Origin: Zancudomyces culisetae
Lineage: Eukaryota; Kickxellomycota; Harpellomycetes; Harpellales; Legeriomycetaceae
DNA length: 26,438 bases
Assembly (NCBI GenBank): GCA_001969505.1
Contig: LSSK01001208.1
Span: 1-26,438 of the forward strand
Reading direction: 5' to 3'
In this document: positions 8,900 to 18,341 of the stretch, one piece after another
How the letters are laid out: each line of letters opens with the position of its first letter
Numbering within the stretch: position 1 is the stretch's first letter
Made by a program: the position numbers and the translations under genes
Notes under the pieces: generated by a model
The model's database searches: none
What the model saw: the letters and a program-made list of their open reading frames with translations, nothing else
Told to the model about the DNA's origin: nothing

Positions 8900-10573
8900 A
8901 TGCTTGAAGATTCAAAGAGATTGGTAGGAAATAGTGTTAGATTTTCCGACATGAGCGAAACATCCAATCCGCAATTTAGATCAGATTTCAGTTTGGCTCC
9001 ACAGCGATCGTTTCTCAGCGACACGATTGGGAGTAAGAATGCTGAAACACCTCTTTTCAGGCCACGCAAACTAGATAGCACCGGTTTCGGTGGGTCTGGA
9101 TACAAGCTAGTAGGTAGCAGCGGAGGGAGTGCTGGGATTTTGGATTATAGACTAGAAGGAAAAGTTGATGGGCAACCTGGAAATTTGGGACAATTCAGAT
9201 TCGATTCTATTTTTGGGAAGGGGAGAGAGAGAGGAATGGCATTAGAAACGGGAACGCCAACACCGACAGCCACAACAGCAACAACGACAACGAGAGGAGT
9301 AAGTAGGTGGGATGGGTTAGGAAAGCAAACCGGTGGTGATTCAGGCTCCCTTTTCGGAGGGGAATATCAGAGAGTTGGAGGGGATCAACAGACAGGATCC
9401 AAGGCGTTTTTCTCACAAGGCCAGCCTGTAGATGTGGATGCTAGATATGATTTTTCACCACACAGGCTGATGGGGACGAAAGAGAGGAGGCGTGAGCAGC
9501 CCTTCCCAAATAGAGGCTACGAATTCATGCCGAATGTAAGTGGAGATGCAATCAGTGATAAAAAGACTGAAATTCCACCATTTTTACTGAGCTTGGCACA
9601 GGGGAAGGTGCCATTAAATACGCGAGGTCAAAATACTGGAATGAAAAATATTGGGCTGTACAAAAGGAAAGTAGGAGGAGACGACGGGTTGGGCGAAGAG
9701 AAAGATGTTGGTAATGATATTGAAAAAATATATCGAATCGGAAGGAGTCAGCTTGAACAGAGGAGAACAACGCCATCATTGCTGAGCTATAAAAATCTAA
9801 GAACTTCGCGGAGGGGGTTTCAATTTGAGGAAGTTCCACCTAGTAAAACGCTAGACGAAGACGAATTACTAAAGACAGGCAGAAGGAGCATGTTTTCTGA
9901 AGAAGTGGTTACACCTGGAACGAAGAGAATGGATGCACTACAGATGTTCGATTCGGATGTTTTGAAAATGGAGCCTACAGGGGTGGTTGGCCAAGCCGTA
10001 TTGCTTTTTGGTATAAATTGGGATATGATAGATATCTTGATTGAGCATTTTGGGGGTTTCGGGAAGATAATGGCATTGTTGCCAGGAACTTCTGATAGTA
10101 ACTGGGGGGTTTTAGTGTTCTCTGAAAAAGAAAGTTCACAAAAGCTTTTGGAAAGTGTAATTAGTACAAATGGTAAAATATCGATAGACGATGGAAGAAT
10201 TATTCTTGGAGTTAGTCCTGCCGAACTAAACTCGCTGGAAATTTCTTTAACAAATTACAAGAAAATTAGACGGATAAGTGCAGCGCAGGATCAAGCGCTT
10301 TTCCAGGAAAAACATGCTGAGAAGGAAGAGGAAGATCCCTTTTCTTTTAGCAGAAAGCACGCGCAGTCTAGAAAACTTGCATCAAAGGATTCGTTGTTTT
10401 CTGCGTTCAGGAGAGGTCCCGACTCTGCATTGGATGGGCAGGTAAATGATATTACAAGCAATGGAACCAGCTTGGAACGGTTATATGAGCTTTCCGTTGC
10501 TAAGGATAATGTAATGCAAATAAAATCTGATTCTGGGTTTTTGAAGCCGATTCTCAACTTTTTTTTTAAGTAG
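8900..10573 (+). CDS. NUP53: Nucleoporin of the Nup53/Nup35 (MPPN) family
   Basis: A single open frame of 557 residues starts at ATG 8900. Nup53-family proteins sit in the inner ring of the nuclear pore, bind Nup93/Nic96- and Nup155-type scaffold proteins, and touch the pore membrane. The N-terminal 350 residues are disordered and Gly/Ser/Arg rich, with scattered FG dipeptides (TGFGG, IFGKG, SLFGG). At about residues 355-445 lies an RRM-like MPPN domain: VLLFGINWDMIDILIEHF is the first strand and helix, and NWGVLVFSEKES matches the family's N-W-x-x-V core strand. The extreme C-terminus, SGFLKPILNFFFK, is a short amphipathic helix, as used by this family for membrane binding. The length is close to the yeast homologue. 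No intron is evident. The family call is firm, based on domain pattern and order. Confidence 0.88.
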   Translation: MLEDSKRLVGNSVRFSDMSETSNPQFRSDFSLAPQRSFLSDTIGSKNAETPLFRPRKLDSTGFGGSGYKLVGSSGGSAGILDYRLEGKVDGQPGNLGQFRFDSIFGKGRERGMALETGTPTPTATTATTTTRGVSRWDGLGKQTGGDSGSLFGGEYQRVGGDQQTGSKAFFSQGQPVDVDARYDFSPHRLMGTKERRREQPFPNRGYEFMPNVSGDAISDKKTEIPPFLLSLAQGKVPLNTRGQNTGMKNIGLYKRKVGGDDGLGEEKDVGNDIEKIYRIGRSQLEQRRTTPSLLSYKNLRTSRRGFQFEEVPPSKTLDEDELLKTGRRSMFSEEVVTPGTKRMDALQMFDSDVLKMEPTGVVGQAVLLFGINWDMIDILIEHFGGFGKIMALLPGTSDSNWGVLVFSEKESSQKLLESVISTNGKISIDDGRIILGVSPAELNSLEISLTNYKKIRRISAAQDQALFQEKHAEKEEEDPFSFSRKHAQSRKLASKDSLFSAFRRGPDSALDGQVNDITSNGTSLERLYELSVAKDNVMQIKSDSGFLKPILNFFFK

Positions 10574-10825
10574 CTGTTTAGTTTTCTGGTTCAGTTATCA
10601 GTATATTAAATAAACCATGCCATTTTTGATCGTACATTCGTGAGAAAAGAGGCAGATCCTAGCTTATTCCTATAAAAACAGCCGATATATCTACTCTTTT
10701 TTTTACGGCTATTCTATCCTCACTCCTGTACCAATTCTAATTCTTGACCTTATTGTGCTTGGTTCATATTAAACAAAGCGAGGTATCAAGGGCAAATTCC
10801 ATTTTCTCCCTTTTGTGAGTACATC

Positions 10826-10846
10826 TATGTATGTATGTACGTATGT
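10826..10846. repeat. (ATGT)n tract with one substitution
   Basis: This is a tandem TATG/GTAT tetranucleotide run with a single C interruption, in intergenic DNA. Confidence 0.7.
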
Positions 10847-11133
10847 CGAGAGGAGTGGGTATATTACAATACGGCTCTTTCTATAAAGAATTTTTTATAT
10901 CCGCGTCTTTGAATAATAAACCTTGCTCTTGAATTGCTGCTTAGGGATTTGAGACATTGTAAAAATAAAACATCATTGTCCCAATTGAACAGCATTTTTT
11001 TGCTTGCTGGATTGAGCAACTGAACACAAAAAAAATTCTTGGATTACTGAAAAGCGTATGAATTGGCATCCACGTTTTTATGTCAATATGAAACGAAAAT
11101 TGAGGCGAATAACGAAAAGAAAAATGCCGCCGC

Positions 11134-11153
11134 AAAGAAAAGAAAAGAAAAGA
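11134..11153. repeat. (AAAAG)n tandem repeat
   Basis: About four AAAAG units lie in the intergenic region upstream of the SMP-domain gene. Confidence 0.75.
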
Positions 11154-11700
11154 TAAGCATTTTTATTGGGTCTGAGCTGGTCCTGAAGTAAAATAAGCAA
11201 ATCACCTTATGGTATCCTCCATCCTCCACCTCCCCAAAACCACGAGTTTGTGCATTACAAAGAACGCAATGTGAGGCCTGGATGGGCTCTTATTTTTAAA
11301 TTCATGCATTTTCTTTGTTGGATATATCAGTTTTGTATTTATAGCAGAAAGTGTATAGTGAATGCAATATAAATCAATTTTGAACAATAAGACAAGAGGT
11401 AAAGATCAAATATAGAAGAAAGACCATACAATTCTGGTTGAAAAAACAGTAATTTTAGATAGATTCAATTTCGCAAACTGTGCATGTGTATGCAAGAGTG
11501 AATTACGTCAGTGTATCGAACTTCGAATGTTTTATTTTACTCTTGAAGCGAGGGTATGTGTTGTTATCTGAAGAGAAATAAGATCGGATATATTATTCCA
11601 GAGGATTATATTATATTTCAAAGTCAAAGAAGCGTGGAAAGAAATAAAGATAAATATTAAAAGCCGAGTATAGAGAAAGGATCAGACAGAAAGGCCAAAA

Positions 11701-14700
11701 ATGTGGGGGTTTGTTCTTACGTATATATCCGGACTATTGACACTTCCGACAGTTATAGCAATTACAATTCTGGTTTGGTACCTTAAGTCACCAAAGGTCA
11801 ATCTTGCAACGAGAAAAACGACAAAAACAACCTCTGATGAAAAATATGTGAATATAGCAGAAAAAACGGTAGAAGATATTAGAGGCGGACGAAGGAAGTG
11901 TGTGGATGGAAAACCGGCACTGGCCAAGGAGGGGATGGAGATACCGAAAAAGGAGCGTGTTTCCCCCGAGAAAAAGTACAGTGTAGGAAGCAGTGAAGAG
12001 ATAATATCAGGATGGATCAGGGTATCCCAGCCAGAATCAGCGAGTATTCTGACAGCTAGTGGACGGGTAATTTCAAGGGGAGGCACTATTTTTGCCAAAA
12101 ATAAGAAGAAAGATCAGAATAGAAAAGATGAAGAGCCGGAGAAACAGAGTTTTTCGCTTGAGAACAAAAACCGGATAAAAGGGGCGGTATCGTGTTTTGC
12201 ACGACTACTAGGAGGTACTCTGTCCTTGTATGATTGTGATGAGGAAAAAAAACAGTGTATAGGGACTTACTTGCTGTCAGAGTATGAAGTAAAGCTACAT
12301 ACTGATGAGGAGTTTAGAGAAAGCAGAATTTATTCGAAAAAGTCACCAATAATTCTTCAAACCAAACAAGCACAATATATATATGGTACTGAGACAAGCG
12401 ATATAAAGGATGACAAAGAAACTGCGGAAGGTACACAAAAGCAACAAACTTTGAGTGAAAAAAAGGATGTCGCTACTAGAAAAGAAGAAAATGAAAAAAT
12501 AGAAAGGAATAAAGAGGTAGTTTTATATATTTATACAGAGACTTCAATTAATAAAGAGGATTGGTATCTCGAACTACTGACATCATCCTTGATCAATGAT
12601 GACAATCAAGAAAACGTGAGAAACAAAACAATAATATGTGAAGGACTTCGATATGCGGCAGAAGACGACGAAAGGTTCGGGAAATGGGAGAATGAGATCG
12701 GGGAGACAAGTTGTGTTATAGAAAGGGCAATAGAGAGATACTGCATCGGGATGCTAAAAACAAAAAAAATAAGGGATCTTTTTATTTCCAAGCTACGACA
12801 AAAGTTTTCCAAACTTAAATTACCAACGCTATTCTCAAGTATGACAATGACAGGGCTAGAAGTAGGAGAAGAAATACCAAAAATTAGCAATATCAGAATG
12901 AGCAGAGATAAGAATAAACTAGGGCGCTTGGAGGTGGATTTTGATATGGAATATACAGGAGGATTCACTGTTACTGTGGATGTAGAAGTTAAATTGGTGA
13001 ATATAACTTTGACGTTTAAAGTGATGTTTGAAAGCTTTGTTGGTCAAGGGAAGTTGGTTGTAAAGCGGCCACCATCGAACAGAATTTGGGTTGGGTTTAA
13101 AAGCTTGGATAGTCTAAAACTGGAAATGCAGCACACAATTCTACAAAAGGAGATCAAATACAGAAAACTGATAAATGCTCTAAAGACAAGGCTTATAGAG
13201 TCGTTCAAGAGCTCAACTGAGTTACCAAATATGATGGATATCCTGTTTTTAAAAGCAAATGACACTGGTGGAATATATGAGGATATGTTGTATTACGGAG
13301 GTGACGAAGAGGATATTCCGTTTGTTGAAAGTAGTACAGGAACAGATTTCAACGGTTCACTCGCTACATCAGCAACAGAAACTGCTGACGCGATCGTGGA
13401 ACCAACAGATAAACTGATATCTGGAGGTAGTACGGAGAACATTAATGCTGGGGGAGTTGTAAAAACAAGTAGTTTTATTAACAAAGTATCAAGCATAAGA
13501 AGCAGGGTAAATAAAATACTGACAGATAAGAGCCTGTCAACTGTAAGAACCGAGCCTTCTAATGTGATTCCCAGTGAGGGTAAGAAGAGCGTGATTACAG
13601 GGCATCTGGTCCAAGACAAACAGCAGGAGCAGATAATCAAATCGATGTTAAAGGAGCGGGACAATCGAAAGAGGACAAACTCCAACGTTTCGGCAATATC
13701 GTTGGAGGATGACCAAGCTGCTTCCAAGCTCCACCAAAAGTCCTCAGAATCGATGTTTTCGGATTCTGACAAGAAGTCAAAGGATGAACCAAAGAATCAG
13801 GCCAGAGAAGACGCCTATTATTTGGCAGGCTCTAGTGGTACTGAGTCTAGAAGGAGTGTTTTGAAAGATACAACTACAAAAGACAATGCTCGTACTGAAA
13901 GCATTATTAAAAACAAGACTATAGTATCACCAAATAAAATTCAACAGGATGCAAGTATTATACAAGATGTAGTCGACCAATATGCTAGTGTCAAACCCAT
14001 ACAATCTGGTCCTGAATCAAGTGCATCCAAAGCTGTGGATACAAAAGTACTAACGAAACCCAGAAAAGCTGCAATCACCCTTGCTAATGCTAATGCTGGT
14101 GTTGATGTTGATGTCAACACAAATACACCAACAAACCCAATCATAAATCAAACCATAAAGCAAACCGTAAATCAAACTTTAAACCAAGACACAAACCCAA
14201 CCGTCAACACCAAATCTAATTCTAGCTCTAGTTCTAGTTCTACTTCCAGTACACCTTTTCCTTCTAGTATAAGCACCACTACTACTCTTGTTGGGAACGC
14301 TGCTGAGCGGGCGGTCACAGATACCAAAAACCATCTGACAGATAGCTCTCGTCCAAATACTGTTGATAGGATTTCACAGAAGCTAGAAATGGCAAGAAAG
14401 GGTAAAATGTCAGATGCTGATGGGTTTAGTGCTAGACTGCGAGCGAAAAATCAGTTGCTAGCAAGTTTGAAAAGCACCACGGCCACTAAAATACCATCCG
14501 ATGATGACGATAATATCTCGATCAACACAACTGCGTCCACAAGCACCTCTAGTAGTACCGACTCAAAACGGTCGGTTTTTGGTAAAACTAAGCACGGAAT
14601 TTCTGGTCTCTTTTCAGCTGGCAAAAGCAAGCTGAGAAGTAAAAACTCAAATATCACCAACCCTACCATCAATGAAGGCACTAAAAATGACAGCATGTAT

Positions 14701-15912
14701 CTTAAAACCAAGAAAATTGATCATGCAACGCATGTAGAAGACCAGGTTGGCCATAAAGACCATTTTCTTGGGGACAGTGAATTTAAGCTTCCAGATCCAA
14801 AGATCTCCAATCCGCCCAACACTCAACAACTTAAAGACAAAAGCATGAACCATGATGGTACCCCTGCAATTGTCAATATGGATATCAATACCACTAAGCC
14901 CACCACTTCACAGTCACAGCAAGGTACACTCCGTCCTTCGCATATACATGACTCATCGGATACTCCCGAAGCTTCTTTAGAGCACCCACCTAGTTCTCTC
15001 GCCACCACTCCCCCCAAGGTCACAGCTGCATTTCCGCCGATAAATACAGACTCTTCCAATACTGGTACAGATACGAATGCTCCCACTTCAGATATCACAA
15101 AGAACAACGTTGGCGAGCCTGCCACACCAAAACTCCCTGTAAATCAGGTGGGATATACTCCTGTTTCTATCAGTTTTCAAAAGCAACCAGATCAACCACC
15201 TACTACTGATGTTAGTCAACCCTCTTTACCTTTTCCCGACACACACCTTCGCCGCACCTTTGACCTGAGTTCTCTTCCCGCCCTTGATGCAGCTTTACCT
15301 AAATATCCCTCGAGATCCGTTCACGCCGCTCGCAACAACAGTGTTGATAGGACGGGAAAAGCCGCCTATACCTACCCAACCGATACACCTGCACTTGCAG
15401 CTAAGTCTGGTTCACAGCTCAGCAATTCTACATCTCCACGATCTCCGTTGTTAATTGCAAGTCACAATTCTCCCAATACTGACCATCCTTTTTTTGGAGG
15501 TAGCAATAGTCTATACTCCTATCCCTCCGCTTCAAGTAAAAAAAGCTCCTTGAGAAGCTCCTTGGATTATACTGCGTCCCCGTCACTAACATCAAATGTA
15601 TTTTCTTCATCCACATATAGCGATCGAAGCCCCTTAAATTCCGTTAAAGTTGACGATATAACCAATTTCGAGCGTTTGATGTCCCAGCCTCACCAAAATC
15701 CTGGATCCAGAAATCGGAGTGTAGTCCTAGACTTCGATGTACACTCTACCCCACAAAATACTATCTCTGGTGGTGGCGGTGGTACTAATGATGGCTTAAA
15801 GATCAATAACAACAGCGATGCTATCAACAAGACTCTTGATTCCAATGGTAAAGAGAAGAAAGTTTTGGGCTCATATTCAGTGCTATTACAGCCTTTACCT
15901 AGACTTGAATAA
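11701..15912 (+). CDS. NVJ2: PH-SMP lipid-transfer protein, Nvj2/TEX2 type (1403 aa)
   Basis: ATG 11701 opens directly into a membrane anchor (residues about 4-27, YISGLLTLPTVIAITILVWY), as in Nvj2. A PH-like domain follows at about 99-300: it opens SGWIRVSQ, has a GTLSLYD strand and closes KEDWYLELL, and a charged insert splits it near residues 235-280. The SMP domain spans about 316-520: helix CVIERAIERYC, strand RLEVDFDMEYTGGF, and the diagnostic RPPSNRIWVGFKSLD near its end. Family members are ER-anchored tethers that move lipids, including ceramide, at membrane contacts such as the nucleus-vacuole junction. Residues 525-1403 are a very long disordered Ser/Thr/Asn/Pro tail with Asn-Gln-Thr repeats (about 14140-14215) and a poly-Ser run (about 14218-14250). 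Yeast Nvj2 is much shorter, so the tail nearly doubles the protein. The domain call is firm; the site of action is inferred from the family. Confidence 0.9.
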   Translation: MWGFVLTYISGLLTLPTVIAITILVWYLKSPKVNLATRKTTKTTSDEKYVNIAEKTVEDIRGGRRKCVDGKPALAKEGMEIPKKERVSPEKKYSVGSSEEIISGWIRVSQPESASILTASGRVISRGGTIFAKNKKKDQNRKDEEPEKQSFSLENKNRIKGAVSCFARLLGGTLSLYDCDEEKKQCIGTYLLSEYEVKLHTDEEFRESRIYSKKSPIILQTKQAQYIYGTETSDIKDDKETAEGTQKQQTLSEKKDVATRKEENEKIERNKEVVLYIYTETSINKEDWYLELLTSSLINDDNQENVRNKTIICEGLRYAAEDDERFGKWENEIGETSCVIERAIERYCIGMLKTKKIRDLFISKLRQKFSKLKLPTLFSSMTMTGLEVGEEIPKISNIRMSRDKNKLGRLEVDFDMEYTGGFTVTVDVEVKLVNITLTFKVMFESFVGQGKLVVKRPPSNRIWVGFKSLDSLKLEMQHTILQKEIKYRKLINALKTRLIESFKSSTELPNMMDILFLKANDTGGIYEDMLYYGGDEEDIPFVESSTGTDFNGSLATSATETADAIVEPTDKLISGGSTENINAGGVVKTSSFINKVSSIRSRVNKILTDKSLSTVRTEPSNVIPSEGKKSVITGHLVQDKQQEQIIKSMLKERDNRKRTNSNVSAISLEDDQAASKLHQKSSESMFSDSDKKSKDEPKNQAREDAYYLAGSSGTESRRSVLKDTTTKDNARTESIIKNKTIVSPNKIQQDASIIQDVVDQYASVKPIQSGPESSASKAVDTKVLTKPRKAAITLANANAGVDVDVNTNTPTNPIINQTIKQTVNQTLNQDTNPTVNTKSNSSSSSSSTSSTPFPSSISTTTTLVGNAAERAVTDTKNHLTDSSRPNTVDRISQKLEMARKGKMSDADGFSARLRAKNQLLASLKSTTATKIPSDDDDNISINTTASTSTSSSTDSKRSVFGKTKHGISGLFSAGKSKLRSKNSNITNPTINEGTKNDSMYLKTKKIDHATHVEDQVGHKDHFLGDSEFKLPDPKISNPPNTQQLKDKSMNHDGTPAIVNMDINTTKPTTSQSQQGTLRPSHIHDSSDTPEASLEHPPSSLATTPPKVTAAFPPINTDSSNTGTDTNAPTSDITKNNVGEPATPKLPVNQVGYTPVSISFQKQPDQPPTTDVSQPSLPFPDTHLRRTFDLSSLPALDAALPKYPSRSVHAARNNSVDRTGKAAYTYPTDTPALAAKSGSQLSNSTSPRSPLLIASHNSPNTDHPFFGGSNSLYSYPSASSKKSSLRSSLDYTASPSLTSNVFSSSTYSDRSPLNSVKVDDITNFERLMSQPHQNPGSRNRSVVLDFDVHSTPQNTISGGGGGTNDGLKINNNSDAINKTLDSNGKEKKVLGSYSVLLQPLPRLE

Positions 15913-16402
15913 TTTATTTTTTCCTTTTTCCTTTTTTCCTTCAATTCTCTTGATTTATTTTTCTTGGCATTAATCTGGCTGGAGTAAATGAAATATCACA
16001 CGATTTCAAGGATCTCCAACTTTAGGCTCATCTACTCGCCAAATAAAAAATAAACAAAATGAACTCTGATTATCACAAAAGTAAACAAAAACACAATATA
16101 AAAAATCAGCCCAAATGAGATTACTGATTGGACTGGAGGCTTGTATCCTTTTCACATTCATATTTGTGGTTGTTTTTTTCAGTATTTCGTACTTTCCAGT
16201 TACTTTATTTAACATATAATTGTTATTTTAAACATTTTGAGCGCTGATAGTATTTGCTATAAGAATCAATAAGTAAAGCGTGTCAAGTAAACAAACACAT
16301 TCTCGGTCCTATTTTTAAAACATATGGAAGAAGAATAACGATTAGGAAAAAGGGTAAAAGTAAAAATAACGACAATAATAATAACAGTGTCTGGCGGTCA
16401 AC
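15913..16402. other. Intergenic region upstream of ERG24
   Basis: About 490 bases separate the SMP gene from ERG24. The region begins with T-rich DNA suited to a 3' end (15914-15960). I see no recognisable sterol-regulatory element and no gene. Confidence 0.5.
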
Positions 16403-18069
16403 ATGAATCGGCAGAGAAAACAACAATTACATGCACACCAAGGCTCCAATAGTATCGGAGCTGAGGCTAGCAGCAAAAGCAAGTCTTTGAATCCAAAAAC
16501 GATTGAATTGGAATTTTTTGGAATTCCAGGAGTTGTCCTGGTAATGTTTGGTATGTCCTTCACGATCTTTTTCCTGTACCATTCCTGTAATGAAAAGGCG
16601 GGTTGTTCATTGCCAGCAAGTACAGCCTCACTAAATCTGCTGTTAACCAGATTGCTGGACTTTTCCAACGCCTTTGATTTCAAGGCCTGTCTCGTCTACG
16701 CTTGCTGGTACGCGTTCCAGGCATTGCTGTATTTGTATCTTCCAGGAGAAATTGTAAATGGGACTGTTCTGCGTAATGGGGATGTACTGAAATACAAAAT
16801 CAATGGTAAGAAATTCTTCTTTTATATTATCCTTTCTATAGATAAAATTAGGAAAAAAAGCAATTCATTTGAGCCATGCTGATTCCATGACTTTGTTTAA
16901 AATAAAAAGGCTTTAGAGCGATAACCGTCACACTGATTTCCATGTATCTTGCGTACTCTGTATTCGGGTTCACTCCATTTATCTACGTCGCCGATCACTA
17001 CCTCCAGCTTGCCACCGCCTCATATATCTTTTCAACAATGCAATCAGTATTTCTATATGTTTACTCATTCAGAAAAAGCACAGATCCATCCTCACCAGAA
17101 ACCATGTTGGCATTGGGTGGGAATAGTGGAAGTCCATTATACGATTTTTTTATGGGTAGGGAACTTAATCCTAGGGTTGGGTCCATTTTTGATTTGAAAT
17201 ACTTTTGCGAGCTTAGACCGGGGCTGATAGGATGGGTAGTACTCAACATGTGCCTTGCAGTCAAGCAATATGTCACCTTTGGATATATTACCAACTCTAT
17301 GGTTATTGTCTTGCTTACCCAAAACTTTTATGTACTTGAGTCTCTTTGGAATGAGGTAACTAGCAACACGCACTAACCACTGTATGGATCGATATGCTTA
17401 AACAGAACCCTCTTGGCTAATATGCAAAATAATAATATATTTTTTATAGAGCAAAGTCTTGACTACCATGGATATCACTACTGACGGGTTTGGGTGGATG
17501 CTTTCCGTTGGTGATCTGAGCTGGGTTCCATTCACTTATACATTGCAAGCCCGCTACTTGTCATTTACACCTGTAGACCTTAGCTTTTTTTATGCCACCT
17601 GCGTATTCCTTCTCTCCATCACTGGATATCTTGTATTTAGACTAAGTAACACTCAGAAAAATGCTTTTAGAACCAATCCAAATAACCCAAAACTGAAACG
17701 TAAGTACTTCTACTTTTGTTTTTTTTTTCTTTACCCAGTTCAACTAAAAAAAAAAGTAAATTATTTGTACGTCTTGTTGATTTAGGTTTGAGATACATTG
17801 AAACCAGAGCCAAAACCAAATTGCTGGTGAGTGGTTGGTGGGGCCTCGCACGGCACATCAACTACACTGGAGACTGGCTTTTAGGTCTTTCTCAGTGTCT
17901 CGCCACAGGATTTTCGACGCCGATCACCTATTTCTTTTCTATATACTTTTTGATCCTGTTGGTACATCGTTTTTATAGGGATGAACACAAGTGTAAAGTG
18001 AAGTATGGCGATGACTGGGTCAAATACTGCAGCCTAGTTCCTTACAAGTTTATCCCATATATCTACTAG
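16403..18069 (+). CDS. ERG24: Delta14-sterol reductase (ERG24), four exons
   Basis: Exons: 16403-16805, 16910-17355, 17450-17699, 17786-18069, giving 460 residues. Introns are 104, 94 and 86 nt with donors GTAAGA, GTAACT and GTAAGT, and acceptors AAG, TAG and TAG. The second has a CACTAACC branch site near 17371. The enzyme uses NADPH to reduce the C14-C15 double bond left after lanosterol demethylation, in the ER membrane, and is the target of morpholine fungicides. Joined exons restore family blocks at each junction: YKING-FRAIT, LWNE-SKVLTTMDI and TDGFGW. The C-terminus has the hallmark GWWGLARHINYTGDWLL (from residue 383), then KVKYGDDWVKYC and the terminal FIPYIY. Several hydrophobic membrane helices are evident. 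The N-terminal 30 residues are polar and variable. Length and architecture match yeast Erg24 (438 aa). The call is firm. Confidence 0.96.
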
Positions 18070-18086
18070 TTTTAATTGCTCTATAA

Positions 18087-18341
18087 AAACATTTACTTTT
18101 TTTTTCAGGTATTCTGGCTATCTTTTATTATCCTTGGTATAGAATACTAACAGAATTCCTCAAGTCTTTCTTGATATTAGCATATAAAGGTTTTTCCATT
18201 AAACAAAACAAAAAAAAACAGGTGGGTAAAAATAAAAACTTGAGATATCTGTACTTTATTTGGTATACAATCTTAAAGTCCTTTTACTATCATATTAAAA
18301 GGTATATTATGCACGCTGACTCAAAGATCACTAAGGACTAA
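18087..18341 (+). other. Stop-free 84-codon frame just after ERG24, following an acceptor-like site
   Basis: A plus-strand frame runs without a stop from 18087 to TAA at 18339-18341 and has no ATG until near its end. A long T tract ending in CAG lies at 18096-18108, a convincing splice-acceptor shape. The peptide begins ILAIFYYPWYRILTEFLKSF and is basic and aromatic. It is in a different frame from ERG24 and slightly overlaps the 3' end of the opposing trihelix gene. It could be an alternative terminal exon, an exon of an unrecognised transcript, or chance. Confidence 0.2.

Larger units (their letters stand above)
10574..11700. other. Non-coding gap, 1.1 kb
   Basis: This is the intergenic region between the Nup53-like and SMP genes. 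It contains an ATGT tetranucleotide tract and an AAAAG tandem repeat (both listed). No gene, tRNA or clear regulatory site was recognised. The last 150 bases before 11701 are purine-rich, as expected for a 5' leader. Confidence 0.6.

Noticed and set aside
11515-11530. B-box-like GTTCGATAC on the minus strand, as a possible tRNA
   Set aside because: No acceptor stem, A box or anticodon arm can be folded around it.
13293-13772. 159-codon minus-strand frame antisense to the SMP gene
   Set aside because: It lies wholly inside a well-supported coding exon; its Ser/Leu-rich peptide is the shadow expected from the sense codons.
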